Positions 7,573 to 15,796 of a stretch of 64,000 bases of DNA are shown in pieces. Numbering within the stretch: the first letter of the stretch is position 1; every line of letters begins with the position of its first letter. Location: positions 868,001 through 932,000 of the forward strand of contig CP160630.1 in NCBI GenBank assembly GCA_038993745.2, given 5' to 3'. The notes beneath the pieces were generated by a model. The model was not told the origin of the DNA, searched no databases, and saw only the letters and a program-made list of their open reading frames with translations. This stretch comes from Aliivibrio fischeri. Lineage in GTDB: Bacteria; Pseudomonadota; Gammaproteobacteria; Enterobacterales; Vibrionaceae. Position numbers and translations under genes: made by a program.

Positions 7573-8829
7573 TTAAACAACACCATGTTGTGGTTTTGCG
7601 GCAACAAGGTGAACAGTACTGATTTTTCTTTCAAGAAATCCACCCTCGCAATAACATAAATAGAATTTCCAAAGACGAATAAAGTCATCACCATATCCCA
7701 TATCTTTTAACTCACCGGCAGATTTATCAAAACGTTGATACCAATGATTCAATGTTTTGGCGTAATCCAACCCAATATCATGCAATGAAGTGATCACCAT
7801 ATCCGTGTTCTCAGCCACTTTATTTGCCATGACACTCACTGAAGGTAAACACCCACCAGGGAAAATGTATCGCTGAATAAAATCAACACTCTTACGGTAT
7901 TTGTCATAGCGTTGGTCAGAGATGGTAATTGCTTGAATAAGCATCTTTCCTTCCGGCTTTAAATGCTGGCTACACACATCAAAGAAAGTGCTTAAATATT
8001 CGTGTCCTACTGCTTCTATCATTTCAATCGACACTAACTTGTCGTATTGACCTTCTAACGTACGGTAATCTTGTTTTAACAAGGTAATTGAATCTTCCAA
8101 ACCCAACTGTTTCACTCGCTGCTCGGCATACTCGTATTGAGCGTCTGATATGGTTGTGGTTGTGACTTTTACACCATAATTCTGTGCAGCATAAATGGCT
8201 AATGCTCCCCAGCCTGTTCCGATCTCAAGAAGGGTTTCACCGGGTTTTAGCTCCAAACGCTCACAAATGGTTTGTAATTTAAATAACTGAGCCTCTTCCA
8301 AATTGGCTTCTTGATGTGGATAAATGGCACTTGAATACAGCATTTCTTTATCAAGGAATGTTTTATACATTTCATTCCCTAAATCATAATGAGCCAGTAT
8401 GTTTTTCTTTGAACCATGCTCGGTATTCTTATTGCGTTTATGGTTTAACAAGTCGAAAAATTGAATAATTTTACTAAAACTGTTTTCAACTCTATCTAAC
8501 ACGCCCTGCTCACGACCTAACACTTGAATCACTTTGGTTAAGTTCGGACTTGTCCACCATCCAGCAACATAAGCTTCGCTGGCACCGATACCACCACCGA
8601 ATAAAATTTTTCGATACGCTTGCGTATTATGAATCTCCACAACGGCTTCTAACGTTGCATCTGGATTTCCTAAAGTGACTTGGCCAATTTGATCGTAAAT
8701 GGTTAAAGATGCTTGAGACATTTTACCTAAATAGTCAATTAACACCTTTCTTGCCAGACCATCAATCCAACTTACAGGTTCTACTTGTTGATTTTCTATC
8801 GAAACAGAATTGATTTGATTATTAGACAT
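7573..8829 (-). CDS. Cfa-like SAM-dependent lipid methyltransferase (COG2230)
   Basis: The 418-residue protein has the cyclopropane-fatty-acid synthase architecture: an N-terminal lipid-binding region and a SAM-binding core (LEIGTGWGALA, about residues 201-211), then DKLVSIEMIEAVG and RYIFPGGCLPSV. Compared with E. coli Cfa, the active-site glutamate and tyrosine are kept, but the bicarbonate-binding cysteine is serine (LYSSAIY, about residue 167) and the histidine is glutamine (LIQAIT). It may therefore methylate unsaturated acyl chains without making cyclopropane rings, as proposed for furan-fatty-acid enzymes in Rhodobacter. The ATG at 8829 follows GGGGGAA, eight bases after the DUF1365 stop. 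Previous annotations would call it cfa. Confidence 0.85.
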   Translation of the reverse strand: MSNNQINSVSIENQQVEPVSWIDGLARKVLIDYLGKMSQASLTIYDQIGQVTLGNPDATLEAVVEIHNTQAYRKILFGGGIGASEAYVAGWWTSPNLTKVIQVLGREQGVLDRVENSFSKIIQFFDLLNHKRNKNTEHGSKKNILAHYDLGNEMYKTFLDKEMLYSSAIYPHQEANLEEAQLFKLQTICERLELKPGETLLEIGTGWGALAIYAAQNYGVKVTTTTISDAQYEYAEQRVKQLGLEDSITLLKQDYRTLEGQYDKLVSIEMIEAVGHEYLSTFFDVCSQHLKPEGKMLIQAITISDQRYDKYRKSVDFIQRYIFPGGCLPSVSVMANKVAENTDMVITSLHDIGLDYAKTLNHWYQRFDKSAGELKDMGYGDDFIRLWKFYLCYCEGGFLERKISTVHLVAAKPQHGVV

Positions 8830-8837
8830 GGTTCCCC

Positions 8838-9590
8838 CTACTTTTCTGGATGAGGCACAAACGGTATTCGTTTTAAGCATAATTTCAGTGCCTGCCAGTA
8901 AATTCCATATACTATCTTTACGGTCATCATCGGAATTGAGATCACTTGTTGTTTAATATTTTTTGAATTAAATGGCTTTCTTGTCATCGAAATGGTCGCA
9001 TCAAAGATTTTTTCTTGGTTTTTATCCAGACCACGATTTTCTAAATGCAATGAGAGGTGTTTATTGGGGGCTTTAACGAACCAATGATATTTCATCTCTA
9101 AGTTTAAAAATGGCGAGACATGAAAAGCTTTATCAATGATTTTATCGGAATCCATTTCGATTAAATAATAATGGGTTTGATTCCATGGCGTATTACTCAC
9201 TTCCGCTAACAAATAAGTCAATTGGTCATTTTTGTCGTAACAATAATACAAATTAATTGGACTAAAATAGACGCCAAAACAGCGTACTTGGCCAACAAAT
9301 AAAACTCGTGTTTGAAGTGATAAACCACCAAGCTCTTCCACTTTATCCCACACCGCTTGTTTTAACGGTTGCTCTGCCTTACCAAGATAATCTGAACGGC
9401 GAAATGACAACGGTGAAAAGCGATTTTTCCTAAACCACCCAACGGACTCTGTTTGCTCTAACTCATCAAGATCTAAAGCAATAAAAAACATTTCATAGCT
9501 AAAACTGTGCTCACGAGTTTGAAAACGGCGATGTCTAACATCACCGTGATAAATACAGGAATGGATCAAATCTGCTTGATGCACACTCAT
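8838..9590 (-). CDS. DUF1365 family protein (COG3496)
   Basis: A 250-residue DUF1365 protein, recognised by its N-terminal pattern of YHGDVRHRRF, EHSFSYEMF and ALDLDEL and by the FGVYFSPINLYYCYD stretch. Its ATG at 9590 overlaps the stop of the FAD oxidoreductase gene as ATGA, which decides the start over an upstream in-frame GTG at 9614. DUF1365 genes occur almost always next to COG2907 FAD enzymes and Cfa-like methyltransferases, so a role in modifying membrane acyl chains is likely. The reaction is unknown. Confidence 0.85.
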   Translation of the reverse strand: MSVHQADLIHSCIYHGDVRHRRFQTREHSFSYEMFFIALDLDELEQTESVGWFRKNRFSPLSFRRSDYLGKAEQPLKQAVWDKVEELGGLSLQTRVLFVGQVRCFGVYFSPINLYYCYDKNDQLTYLLAEVSNTPWNQTHYYLIEMDSDKIIDKAFHVSPFLNLEMKYHWFVKAPNKHLSLHLENRGLDKNQEKIFDATISMTRKPFNSKNIKQQVISIPMMTVKIVYGIYWQALKLCLKRIPFVPHPEK

Positions 9591-10846
9591 AAACTTATCC
9601 CAAAGCGTTGGCACACATCTAACGCACTTCTTACTCCATCTTCATGGAATCCGTTGTACCAATAAGCACCAGCAAAGTGTGTATGATTATGTCCACACAC
9701 TTCTTCTCTACGTTGCTGAGCTTCTAATGTATCTAAATTAAATACTGGATGATCGTATTTATACATTCCTAATATTTTGTCTTTATGAATAAGCGGTGAA
9801 TTATTCAACGTCACGCAAAAGGTGGTTTCTTTGGTTTCTAGACCTTGAAGAATATTCATATTATAGGTCACGCTAGAAGGACGATTTTTGTCGGTCACAT
9901 CCAAATGATAATTCCATGCTGCCCATGCTCGCTTTTGCATAGGTAACAAGCTTTCATCCGTATGCAGCACCACTTCATTCTCTTGATAAGTCAGTTTAGA
10001 CAGAACTTCTTTTTCTTGCTCTGAAATATCCGTTAGCATCGCTAGCGATTGGTCACTATGACAAGCTAAAATCACCTCATCAAATTCATGCTCATGCTGA
10101 TTATCAATGGTTAATGTCACTCCATTATCATGACGAACCACACCAGTAACTGGACTGTTAAGATGGATATTATCTTTAAATGACTCAATCAAAGGGGCGA
10201 TATAAGAATACGAACCATTAGGAATAACATACCATTGTGGACGATTTGCTATGTCCAATAACCCATGATTATGGAAAAAACGAACAAAGAAATGCAACGG
10301 GAAGCTTTTCATATCTTGCAGGCTAGATGACCAAATTGCGGCTCCCATCGGTAAGATATAATGCTCAGCAAAATAGGTACTGTAACCATCTTCGTGCAGC
10401 ATATCACCCAAGGTACAGTCAGCATCAATATGCTCTTTATGCCATAAAGCTTTACATTGTTTATTAAAACGTAGAATTTCGCTAATCAATGAGAGAAATT
10501 TAGTATTAAAAATATTTGAACGTTGAGCAAATAACGTATTTAAATTATGTCCATTATATTCCAAACCTGAGATCACGTTTTTTACACTAAAACTCATTTC
10601 TGTTTCTTGCCCAGATAAGCCAAGTTGAGTTAACAGCTCAATAAAATTTGGATAAGTTCTATTATTAAAAACGATAAATCCAGTATCAATATCCCACTCT
10701 TTTCCTTCTGCTTTTACTGTTTTTGTTGCAGTATGCCCACCAATGTAATCATTGGCTTCAAATACAGTAACTTGATGCTCTCGACTTAATAAATGTGCAC
10801 AAACTAAGCCCGAAATACCTGTTCCAACTACGGCAATTTTTTTCAT
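9587..10846 (-). CDS. NAD(P)/FAD-dependent oxidoreductase (COG2907, amine-oxidase fold)
   Basis: This 419-residue flavoprotein opens with a dinucleotide-binding motif (VVGTGISGLVCAHLLS) and continues with FEANDYIGGHTATK and DTGFIVFNNRTYPNF, the hallmarks of COG2907. The ATG at 10846 overlaps the SDR stop as ATGA; the longer upstream frame is not used. In Rhodobacter sphaeroides a related flavoprotein from the sigmaE regulon takes part in furan-fatty-acid formation, so an acyl-chain desaturase role here is an inference from family and neighbourhood. Cytoplasmic or peripheral membrane location is likely, as no transmembrane segment is evident. Confidence 0.85.
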   Translation of the reverse strand: MKKIAVVGTGISGLVCAHLLSREHQVTVFEANDYIGGHTATKTVKAEGKEWDIDTGFIVFNNRTYPNFIELLTQLGLSGQETEMSFSVKNVISGLEYNGHNLNTLFAQRSNIFNTKFLSLISEILRFNKQCKALWHKEHIDADCTLGDMLHEDGYSTYFAEHYILPMGAAIWSSSLQDMKSFPLHFFVRFFHNHGLLDIANRPQWYVIPNGSYSYIAPLIESFKDNIHLNSPVTGVVRHDNGVTLTIDNQHEHEFDEVILACHSDQSLAMLTDISEQEKEVLSKLTYQENEVVLHTDESLLPMQKRAWAAWNYHLDVTDKNRPSSVTYNMNILQGLETKETTFCVTLNNSPLIHKDKILGMYKYDHPVFNLDTLEAQQRREEVCGHNHTHFAGAYWYNGFHEDGVRSALDVCQRFGISL

Positions 10847-11583
10847 TTTCGTTTCATCCTTAAAGCCATCCATTGCCAAATACACGAAGGAAGTGCCCCC
10901 ATCAAGATGAGAAAACGAGTAAAAGGAAATGGAAAATGAATGTGTTGTTTATTGTTATTAATTCCATTAATAATGTGATCTGCGGCTTTATCCGGCTCTA
11001 TCAACATTGGCATGGGGAAATCATTTTTATCTGTTAATGGTGTTTTTACAAAACCAGGGGCGATAACACTGATGGTTAATCTTTCTTTTGGTATATCCAA
11101 TTGCAGTGATTGCGCTAAATAATGAATAGCAGCCTTACTTGCTCCGTAAGCTTCAGCACGTTGAAAGGGAACAAAAGCAGCACTTGATCCCATTAATGCA
11201 AGATGACCTTTTTGTTTCATTTTAGGAAGTAACGCTTGCAAGCAATAACCTATAGATATCACATTAGTATTGATAACTCGCTCAAATAGCTCAGCGTCAA
11301 ATCCCATTGCATCATCAATGTATTCACAGGTGCCAGCATTAAGAATCGCAATATCTAAAGACTCAACCTCGGTAAGTACATCTATAATTGCATCATGGTG
11401 ATTCATATCAAATACAATTTTAACTAACTTATCACTCTTCTCTGCATCAATAAGCGACGATGATTTTAGGTACGCTTGGAAATTACGACCACACGCATAT
11501 ACTTTGTCACCTGCTTGTAGGTATTTTTCAACTAAAGAAAGTCCAATTCCGGAAGTGGCTCCTGTGATTAATACATTTCTCAT
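10843..11583 (-). CDS. Short-chain dehydrogenase/reductase (SDR) family protein
   Basis: A 246-residue classical SDR with the cofactor motif TGATSGIG at the N-terminus, the structural NAG motif near residue 90, an active-site Ser in MGSSAAF and the YGASK catalytic Tyr/Lys pair near 147. The PGFVKT motif follows. It is linked by ATGA overlaps to the SnoaL-like gene upstream and the FAD gene downstream. The substrate cannot be deduced; membership of the ECF-sigma operon suggests a lipid or aldehyde formed during oxidative stress. Confidence 0.85.
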   Translation of the reverse strand: MRNVLITGATSGIGLSLVEKYLQAGDKVYACGRNFQAYLKSSSLIDAEKSDKLVKIVFDMNHHDAIIDVLTEVESLDIAILNAGTCEYIDDAMGFDAELFERVINTNVISIGYCLQALLPKMKQKGHLALMGSSAAFVPFQRAEAYGASKAAIHYLAQSLQLDIPKERLTISVIAPGFVKTPLTDKNDFPMPMLIEPDKAADHIINGINNNKQHIHFPFPFTRFLILMGALPSCIWQWMALRMKRK

Positions 11584-12020
11584 GCTTGCACCCTCTTTTT
11601 AATGAACTTAACCATAGGGCCAATAAGAGGCAAATGCTCGTAAACCATTTGTCCCATATCAAGAAAATCTCTGTGATAAAAAACTTTATCATTGAATTTA
11701 ATATGAGAGACACCTTCAACACTGATGCTTTTACCTTTACCTATTTTTGGATGTTTATAATTCATTGTCCAAAAAAGCGTCGCTTCACCTTGTGTTAAAT
11801 TAATATCTTCAATTACATGATGGATGGTAAATTTACATTCAATAAGATTCGTGTACAGATGCGTGAAGTAGTCGGTTAGTTCATCAATTCCATTAATTTC
11901 GTGAACAGCATCAATGAACTGAACATCATAAGAATAGATTTCTGAGAGATGATGCAGTGTATGTTTGTTTAGCCCGCCGTATAAAGCGATAAATTTTTGA
12001 ATAAAGCCAGAATGATCCAT
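11580..12020 (-). CDS. SnoaL-like / nuclear transport factor 2 family protein
   Basis: The 146-residue protein fits the SnoaL/NTF2 alpha+beta barrel: an N-terminal helix (FIQKFIALYGG), YSYDVQFIDAVHEINGIDEL, then strands with EATLFWTMNYKHP and SVEGVSHIKF. The ATG at 12020 is chosen because AAGGAAG lies seven bases upstream; longer in-frame starts would fall within the promoter and hairpin region. It is the first gene of the lipid-remodelling operon behind its own predicted ECF-sigma promoter. NTF2-like proteins include isomerases, cyclases and binding proteins, so the role remains open. Confidence 0.8.
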   Translation of the reverse strand: MDHSGFIQKFIALYGGLNKHTLHHLSEIYSYDVQFIDAVHEINGIDELTDYFTHLYTNLIECKFTIHHVIEDINLTQGEATLFWTMNYKHPKIGKGKSISVEGVSHIKFNDKVFYHRDFLDMGQMVYEHLPLIGPMVKFIKKRVQA

Positions 12021-12054
12021 ATCTGTACTTCCTTTTATCTTAGTCATACACCTA

Positions 12055-12083
12055 TATACGCTTAGTGAAATATAAAAGATCAC
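12055..12083 (-). promoter_or_regulatory. Predicted ECF sigma promoter of the SnoaL-DUF3833 operon
   Basis: On the minus strand TGATCT (12082-12077) is followed after 16 bases by CGTATA (12060-12055), the same spacing as at the rpoE and photolyase promoters. The -35 element lies within one arm of a perfect 16-bp palindrome. Confidence 0.6.
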
Positions 12084-12103
12084 ATCCTGTGATCTTTTAT
12101 ATT
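12069..12103 (-). terminator. 16-bp perfect palindrome after chrR, likely terminator
   Basis: AATATAAAAGATCACA and TGTGATCTTTTATATT are exact reverse complements separated by three bases. An A-rich side and a T-rich side make it resemble a bidirectional intrinsic terminator following chrR. It also contains the -35 element of the next operon's promoter, so rpoE-chrR and the lipid genes seem to be separate transcription units with some read-through. Confidence 0.55.
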
Positions 12104-12122
12104 CATTATTTAAGTATGGTTG

Positions 12123-12806
12123 CTAATACAATAAATTTCCAATTGGATTGAATAACTTACTTAACCCTTGTTTAAAGTATAGTGGTGCATTTTGAACCGT
12201 GTAACACAAGCAACCTTCTGACGTTTTAGGGCTGTGACTATTTGATGCGTCTAGCCAAATAAAATCCCCTTTTTGATAATGACCGGATTCATCTTCAAAG
12301 CTGCCATCGAGTAATAGGGTTAACTCAAATCCTTTGTGAGTATGATGAGGAATTTCACCACCGGGCTTAATATGAAGCAAGTTAGAACGAGTGTCTTGTT
12401 CCTCATTTAAACGAGTTCGACTCACTGCACCTAAATGGTTCCATTTTAAGTTGTCGTATCGATGTAAAATGTAAGGAAGCTGGTATTCTTTATCATCAAT
12501 AAATAATGTGTATACAGGCTCTGGGGCTAAATGAGTAGGCTCTATTTCTAATGCCATGATATTAGCTAGCATGGAGTCGAAACCATCACTGTCACTTGCT
12601 TTCTCATTGGCTTCTTTTTCTTCTTTACTGGCTGTTGAATCCCATGTTTTGCTCGCAAGACGATTGGTAATAGCATCAAGTTTCTTTTGACACTGTGAAC
12701 ATAATTCACAGTGTAACGAAATAGCCACCGCTAATGATTCGGGTAAATCACCATTTGCATGAGAACTCAAAAGCTCATCTTTGGGATGGTAAGTGATCTT
12801 ATTCAT
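12123..12806 (-). CDS. chrR: ChrR family zinc-dependent anti-sigma factor
   Basis: The 227-residue protein has the two ChrR domains. The N-terminal zinc anti-sigma domain carries H7, H32, C36 and C39 (SLHCELCSQC), matching the zinc ligands of Rhodobacter ChrR shifted by one residue. The C-terminal cupin-like domain has HHTHKGFELTLLLDG and a later histidine in DASNSHSP as metal ligands. ChrR holds its ECF sigma inactive until singlet oxygen or organic peroxide triggers release. The ATG at 12806 is preferred to 12812 because AGGAG is seven bases upstream; it overlaps the sigma gene by eight bases. A roughly 25-residue acidic, Ser/Glu/Lys-rich linker joins the domains. Confidence 0.92.
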   Translation of the reverse strand: MNKITYHPKDELLSSHANGDLPESLAVAISLHCELCSQCQKKLDAITNRLASKTWDSTASKEEKEANEKASDSDGFDSMLANIMALEIEPTHLAPEPVYTLFIDDKEYQLPYILHRYDNLKWNHLGAVSRTRLNEEQDTRSNLLHIKPGGEIPHHTHKGFELTLLLDGSFEDESGHYQKGDFIWLDASNSHSPKTSEGCLCYTVQNAPLYFKQGLSKLFNPIGNLLY

Positions 12807-13410
12807 GCTCATACTCCTGACGCAATTTAGTTAACGCTAAGCGTAATCGAGATTTTATCGTTCCTATTGGCTCTGCAAGCTGTTCAGATAACTCTTGCTG
12901 AGTTAGCCCTTGCACATATAGTCCTTCAATAACAATTCGTTGAGGTAATGGCAATAGCATAAGTGCTTTTTCAAGGTTCTTATTCTCGAGGAAATCGACC
13001 GAATTGGTTTCAACTTGTTTGTCGTATAGTGGCCACAAATCCTCACTAATTGTATCTTCTTTATTAGTTTGAATTTTTCTTAACATATCGAAACTATGGT
13101 TACGCATAATAGTAAAAATCCAACCTGAGGCATTGCCTTTGCTACGGTTGAATAATGTGGCTTTTCGCCAAACTAACGTCATAGTTTCTTGAACTAAGTC
13201 CATTGCTAGACTTTGATCATTAAATCGTTTTAAACCATACATTTTGATCTTAGGAGCAAACCACTTAAAAAGCTCAGCGAATGCAACTTTATCTTGCGTC
13301 TCACCGACTTTTCTTAACCAAGAATCTATTTGAACCGAACTGTCTTTGTCACTGTTCGGTCTATCTGCAATGCTCACTCGAGTGACAACCTCTACCTGTT
13401 GAATATGCAT
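12799..13410 (-). CDS. rpoE: ECF RNA polymerase sigma factor, RpoE/ChrR-type (ECF11-like)
   Basis: A 203-residue sigma-70-family protein with region 2 (FNDQSLAMDLVQETMTLVW, then GWIFTIMRNHSFDMLRK) and region 4 (LPLPQRIVIEGLYVQGLTQ, then GTIKSRLRLALTKLR). Pairing with a ChrR-type anti-sigma places it with the singlet-oxygen sigma factors rather than the cell-envelope RpoE/RseA system. Its ATG at 13410 follows GAGGGAG five bases upstream. A TGATCT-N16-CGTAATA motif in its own leader indicates positive autoregulation. Predicted targets in this window are the photolyase operon and the SnoaL-to-DUF3833 operon. Confidence 0.92.
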   Translation of the reverse strand: MHIQQVEVVTRVSIADRPNSDKDSSVQIDSWLRKVGETQDKVAFAELFKWFAPKIKMYGLKRFNDQSLAMDLVQETMTLVWRKATLFNRSKGNASGWIFTIMRNHSFDMLRKIQTNKEDTISEDLWPLYDKQVETNSVDFLENKNLEKALMLLPLPQRIVIEGLYVQGLTQQELSEQLAEPIGTIKSRLRLALTKLRQEYEHE

Positions 13411-13433
13411 ATTGACTCCCTCTATTTTCTATC

Positions 13434-13463
13434 TATTACGAGAGAGAGAATAAAAAAGATCAC
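13434..13463 (-). promoter_or_regulatory. Predicted autoregulated ECF sigma promoter of rpoE-chrR
   Basis: On the minus strand GTGATCT (13463-13457) and CGTAATA (13440-13434) are separated by 16 bases, ending 23 bases before the rpoE start codon. Confidence 0.6.
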
Positions 13464-13631
13464 TATAAAATATAAAACATCTTATTTTGAGCATAGTTGA
13501 ATGATCACAAAATCAGAAAAAACTGAAAAAGTAATAATATAAATAAGTTAGCAAGTTAAATGTACTTACAATTAATCAGTTGAATTATAGTCAAATTAAA
13601 TAATAATGAATTTTTTTAACCGTGATTTTCT

Positions 13632-13958
13632 ATGAAAAAATTCATTCTGCTTCTTCTAATTTCATTTTCTGCATCTGTATACAGCTATGAATATGGTGAT
13701 CCAGTAAAAGGAAAAGTAAAAGCGCCTAGTTGTATTTTCTGCCATGGTGAAACAGGTAAGGCAAGCAATAGTGCGTACCCTAATTTGGATATGCAAAATG
13801 AAATGTATCTATATTTATCGATGAAATCCTATCAAAACGATGAAAGGAAAGGCCCTCTAGCACAAATGATGAAGGCCCAATTACAACGATTAAATGATCA
13901 AGACTTAAGAGACATTGCCGCTTTCTATGCAAATGCATCTAAAAGCAAAAATAAATAA
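13632..13958 (+). CDS. Small periplasmic class I cytochrome c
   Basis: The 108-residue protein has a signal peptide (MKKFILLLLISFSASVYS) and one haem-attachment motif, CIFCH, near residue 34, followed by a c-type cytochrome fold with a candidate axial Met (AQMMKAQ) and a C-terminal DIAAFYA helix as in c553/c4-type cytochromes. It would carry electrons in the periplasm. It is divergent from rpoE-chrR; no copy of the ECF-sigma motif was found in its leader. Its 3' end overlaps the convergent aminotransferase gene by 34 bases. Confidence 0.88.
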   Translation: MKKFILLLLISFSASVYSYEYGDPVKGKVKAPSCIFCHGETGKASNSAYPNLDMQNEMYLYLSMKSYQNDERKGPLAQMMKAQLQRLNDQDLRDIAAFYANASKSKNK

Positions 13959-15156
13959 TCAATTTCTTCTATGGTGTTGTAATGCATAAAACCAATGCGG
14001 ACAACACCTCCTCGCTCATAAAAACCTAGCTGTTTAATTAAACCAATCGCATAAAAATGTCCGCTCCACACACACACATTATATTCAGCTAATACTTTTG
14101 CTATCTCTTCAGGCTTTATGCCATCAATACGAAGTGCAAATGTCGGGGTACGCTCAAACAATTTGTTCTTATCATTAATGCCATATAAATGTATCCACGG
14201 ACGTACCGCAAGTTTATTTAAAAAATGCTGTGTTAATTCATCTTCATGTATTTGGTATTGATCAAAGCTCTTTTTCAACCTATCCCTTAAAGAAAGAGAC
14301 TTTCTTCCCCATTGAGCCAGATATTCAACAGCACTGGTTAAACCGGCTAAAGCTTCAAAACTTTGAGTACCAGTCTCAAAACGACCAGGTCCAACATTTG
14401 TCGCAGGCTCAACTTTATAGGGGGATAATGCATACATCCATTTTGGTGAAACATAAGCAATGCCTACATGAGGCCCAAAAAATTTATATGCCGAACAGGC
14501 TAAAAAGTCACACCCAAGCGCTTGCACATCGATAAGATGATGAGGGGCATAATGAACAGCATCCACATAAACCATAGCGTTCACATTATGTGCTGCTTCA
14601 ACAATTGATTTCACATCAACAATTGAACCTGTGGTATTAGAAGCATAAGTGGTTGCGACTAATTTCGTTTTTTCTGTTAACAATGAATAAAAGTGTTCCA
14701 TATCCAAAGTACAGTCATCTTCTTTAATTCTTACTTGATGAACAATCACCCCTTTATCTTCTGCAGCTTGCTGCCAACTTGATACGTTTGAATAGTGATC
14801 AAGTGCCGTGACAATAATCTCATCCCCTCTTTTCCACTCTCGGCTAATGGCACGACTCAGCTGAAAAGTAAGTGAGGTCATGTTAGGGCCAAATATGATG
14901 TTTTCTTCGCTCTTCGCATTGAGCAATGCCGCACATGAAAGTCGAGCTTGATTTAATACATTATTTGTATTTTTACTGAAAAAAAAGTGTCCGCCCAAAT
15001 TTGAATTGGAAAAACCAAGATAGCGAGACATGGAATCAATCACACTTTGAGGTACTTGTGAGCCACCCGGTCCATCAAAAAAATAACGGGTTTATTGTCT
15101 ACCTCTTGCGTTAAAGAAAGAAACTGTGTTCTAACGTTATTAGGAGTGAAATTCAT
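13925..15156 (-). pseudogene. Cysteine desulfurase-like class V aminotransferase (VC1184 family), frameshifted
   Basis: The ATG at 15156 (AAGGA eight bases upstream) opens MNFTPNNVRTQFLSL and runs into a stop; the rest of a PLP-dependent class V aminotransferase resumes in another frame as VIDSMSRYLG. Adding one T to a seven-T run (15077-15083) restores FFDGPGGSQVPQ and about 410 residues. The body shows the PLP region (YVDAVHYAPHH), the lysine segment CSAYKFFGPH and a C-terminus (WSGHFYAIGL, RIGFMHYNT) typical of the VC1184-like subfamily, which lacks a proven desulfurase role. It overlaps the dioxygenase gene by 17 bases, suggesting they act together. Probably intact in the real genome. Confidence 0.8.
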
Positions 15157-15796
15157 CAACATTATCCTTAGCGGTTAAAACAAAAACGTCCATATGCCCT
15201 TCTTTCTGCTGATCAATTAAACGGATTGGTTTACCGTTGTGCCAAAGTTTTCTATCGTCAACAAGGGCCACATCACCATCGGCTAAGATCTTCTTAAAGA
15301 ATGGGGTTTCATCAGAATTTTCATAAACCAATAACTCTCCACCGTCTATATTGGAGCGATCAATACCAATAATGGCAATGTGGTCGAAACCATCTTGGTG
15401 CACACCTTCTGGCGCTATTTCAGTTTCATCATATATCGCAGCAATGCGCATTTGATGAATTTCAATTTCTTGTCCATTTGGAAGATCATTTAAATCCATA
15501 AAGATCTGGCACATTTCTAACATACCGTCACTATGTAAAATACCTGACTCTATGGCTTCAAACTCACGAAGAACATCACCTTGAAAATGATTTATATCTT
15601 CGCTTTGAACAAAATTATGCTTATTAGTTTCGATGATTTTTTCATTAACAATGCGGATAACTGAATACCGTCGTAAACGATAATTACCATCTGCATGGGT
15701 TGTTTTAGGAAGACCAGAAAAGGAAGGTGCAAGTTGATGAACAGCATCATGACTCAAATGAGTAAGCTGTAATGACATTTCGTGTGAGTGATACAT
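15140..15796 (-). CDS. 2-oxoglutarate/Fe(II)-dependent dioxygenase (PF10014-like)
   Basis: A 218-residue protein of the 2OG-Fe dioxygenase family that includes L-isoleucine hydroxylase. The iron ligands are visible as HQDGFDH (H and D, near residue 127) and a distal histidine in DDRKLWHNGKP (near 182), followed by an arginine for 2-oxoglutarate (PIRL). AGGAGG five to six bases before the ATG at 15796 supports the start. Translational coupling to the aminotransferase suggests hydroxylation of a free amino acid followed by PLP chemistry, but the substrate is unknown. Confidence 0.8.
   Translation of the reverse strand: MYHSHEMSLQLTHLSHDAVHQLAPSFSGLPKTTHADGNYRLRRYSVIRIVNEKIIETNKHNFVQSEDINHFQGDVLREFEAIESGILHSDGMLEMCQIFMDLNDLPNGQEIEIHQMRIAAIYDETEIAPEGVHQDGFDHIAIIGIDRSNIDGGELLVYENSDETPFFKKILADGDVALVDDRKLWHNGKPIRLIDQQKEGHMDVFVLTAKDNVDEFHS

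Noticed and set aside
11528..12083. Longer start for the SnoaL-like gene and a second frame across its 3' end
   Set aside because: The longer start falls in the promoter and palindrome. The ATG at 12020 has a proper Shine-Dalgarno.
12069..12103. TGTGATC/GATCACA palindrome as a CRP site
   Set aside because: The half-sites point outward with only three bases between them (GATCACA-N3-TGTGATC), the reverse of the TGTGA-N6-TCACA order. Terminator plus promoter element explains it better.
13500..13560. TGATCA upstream of cytochrome c as a fourth ECF-sigma promoter
   Set aside because: No CGTA-like element occurs about 16 bases downstream, so the pair is incomplete.
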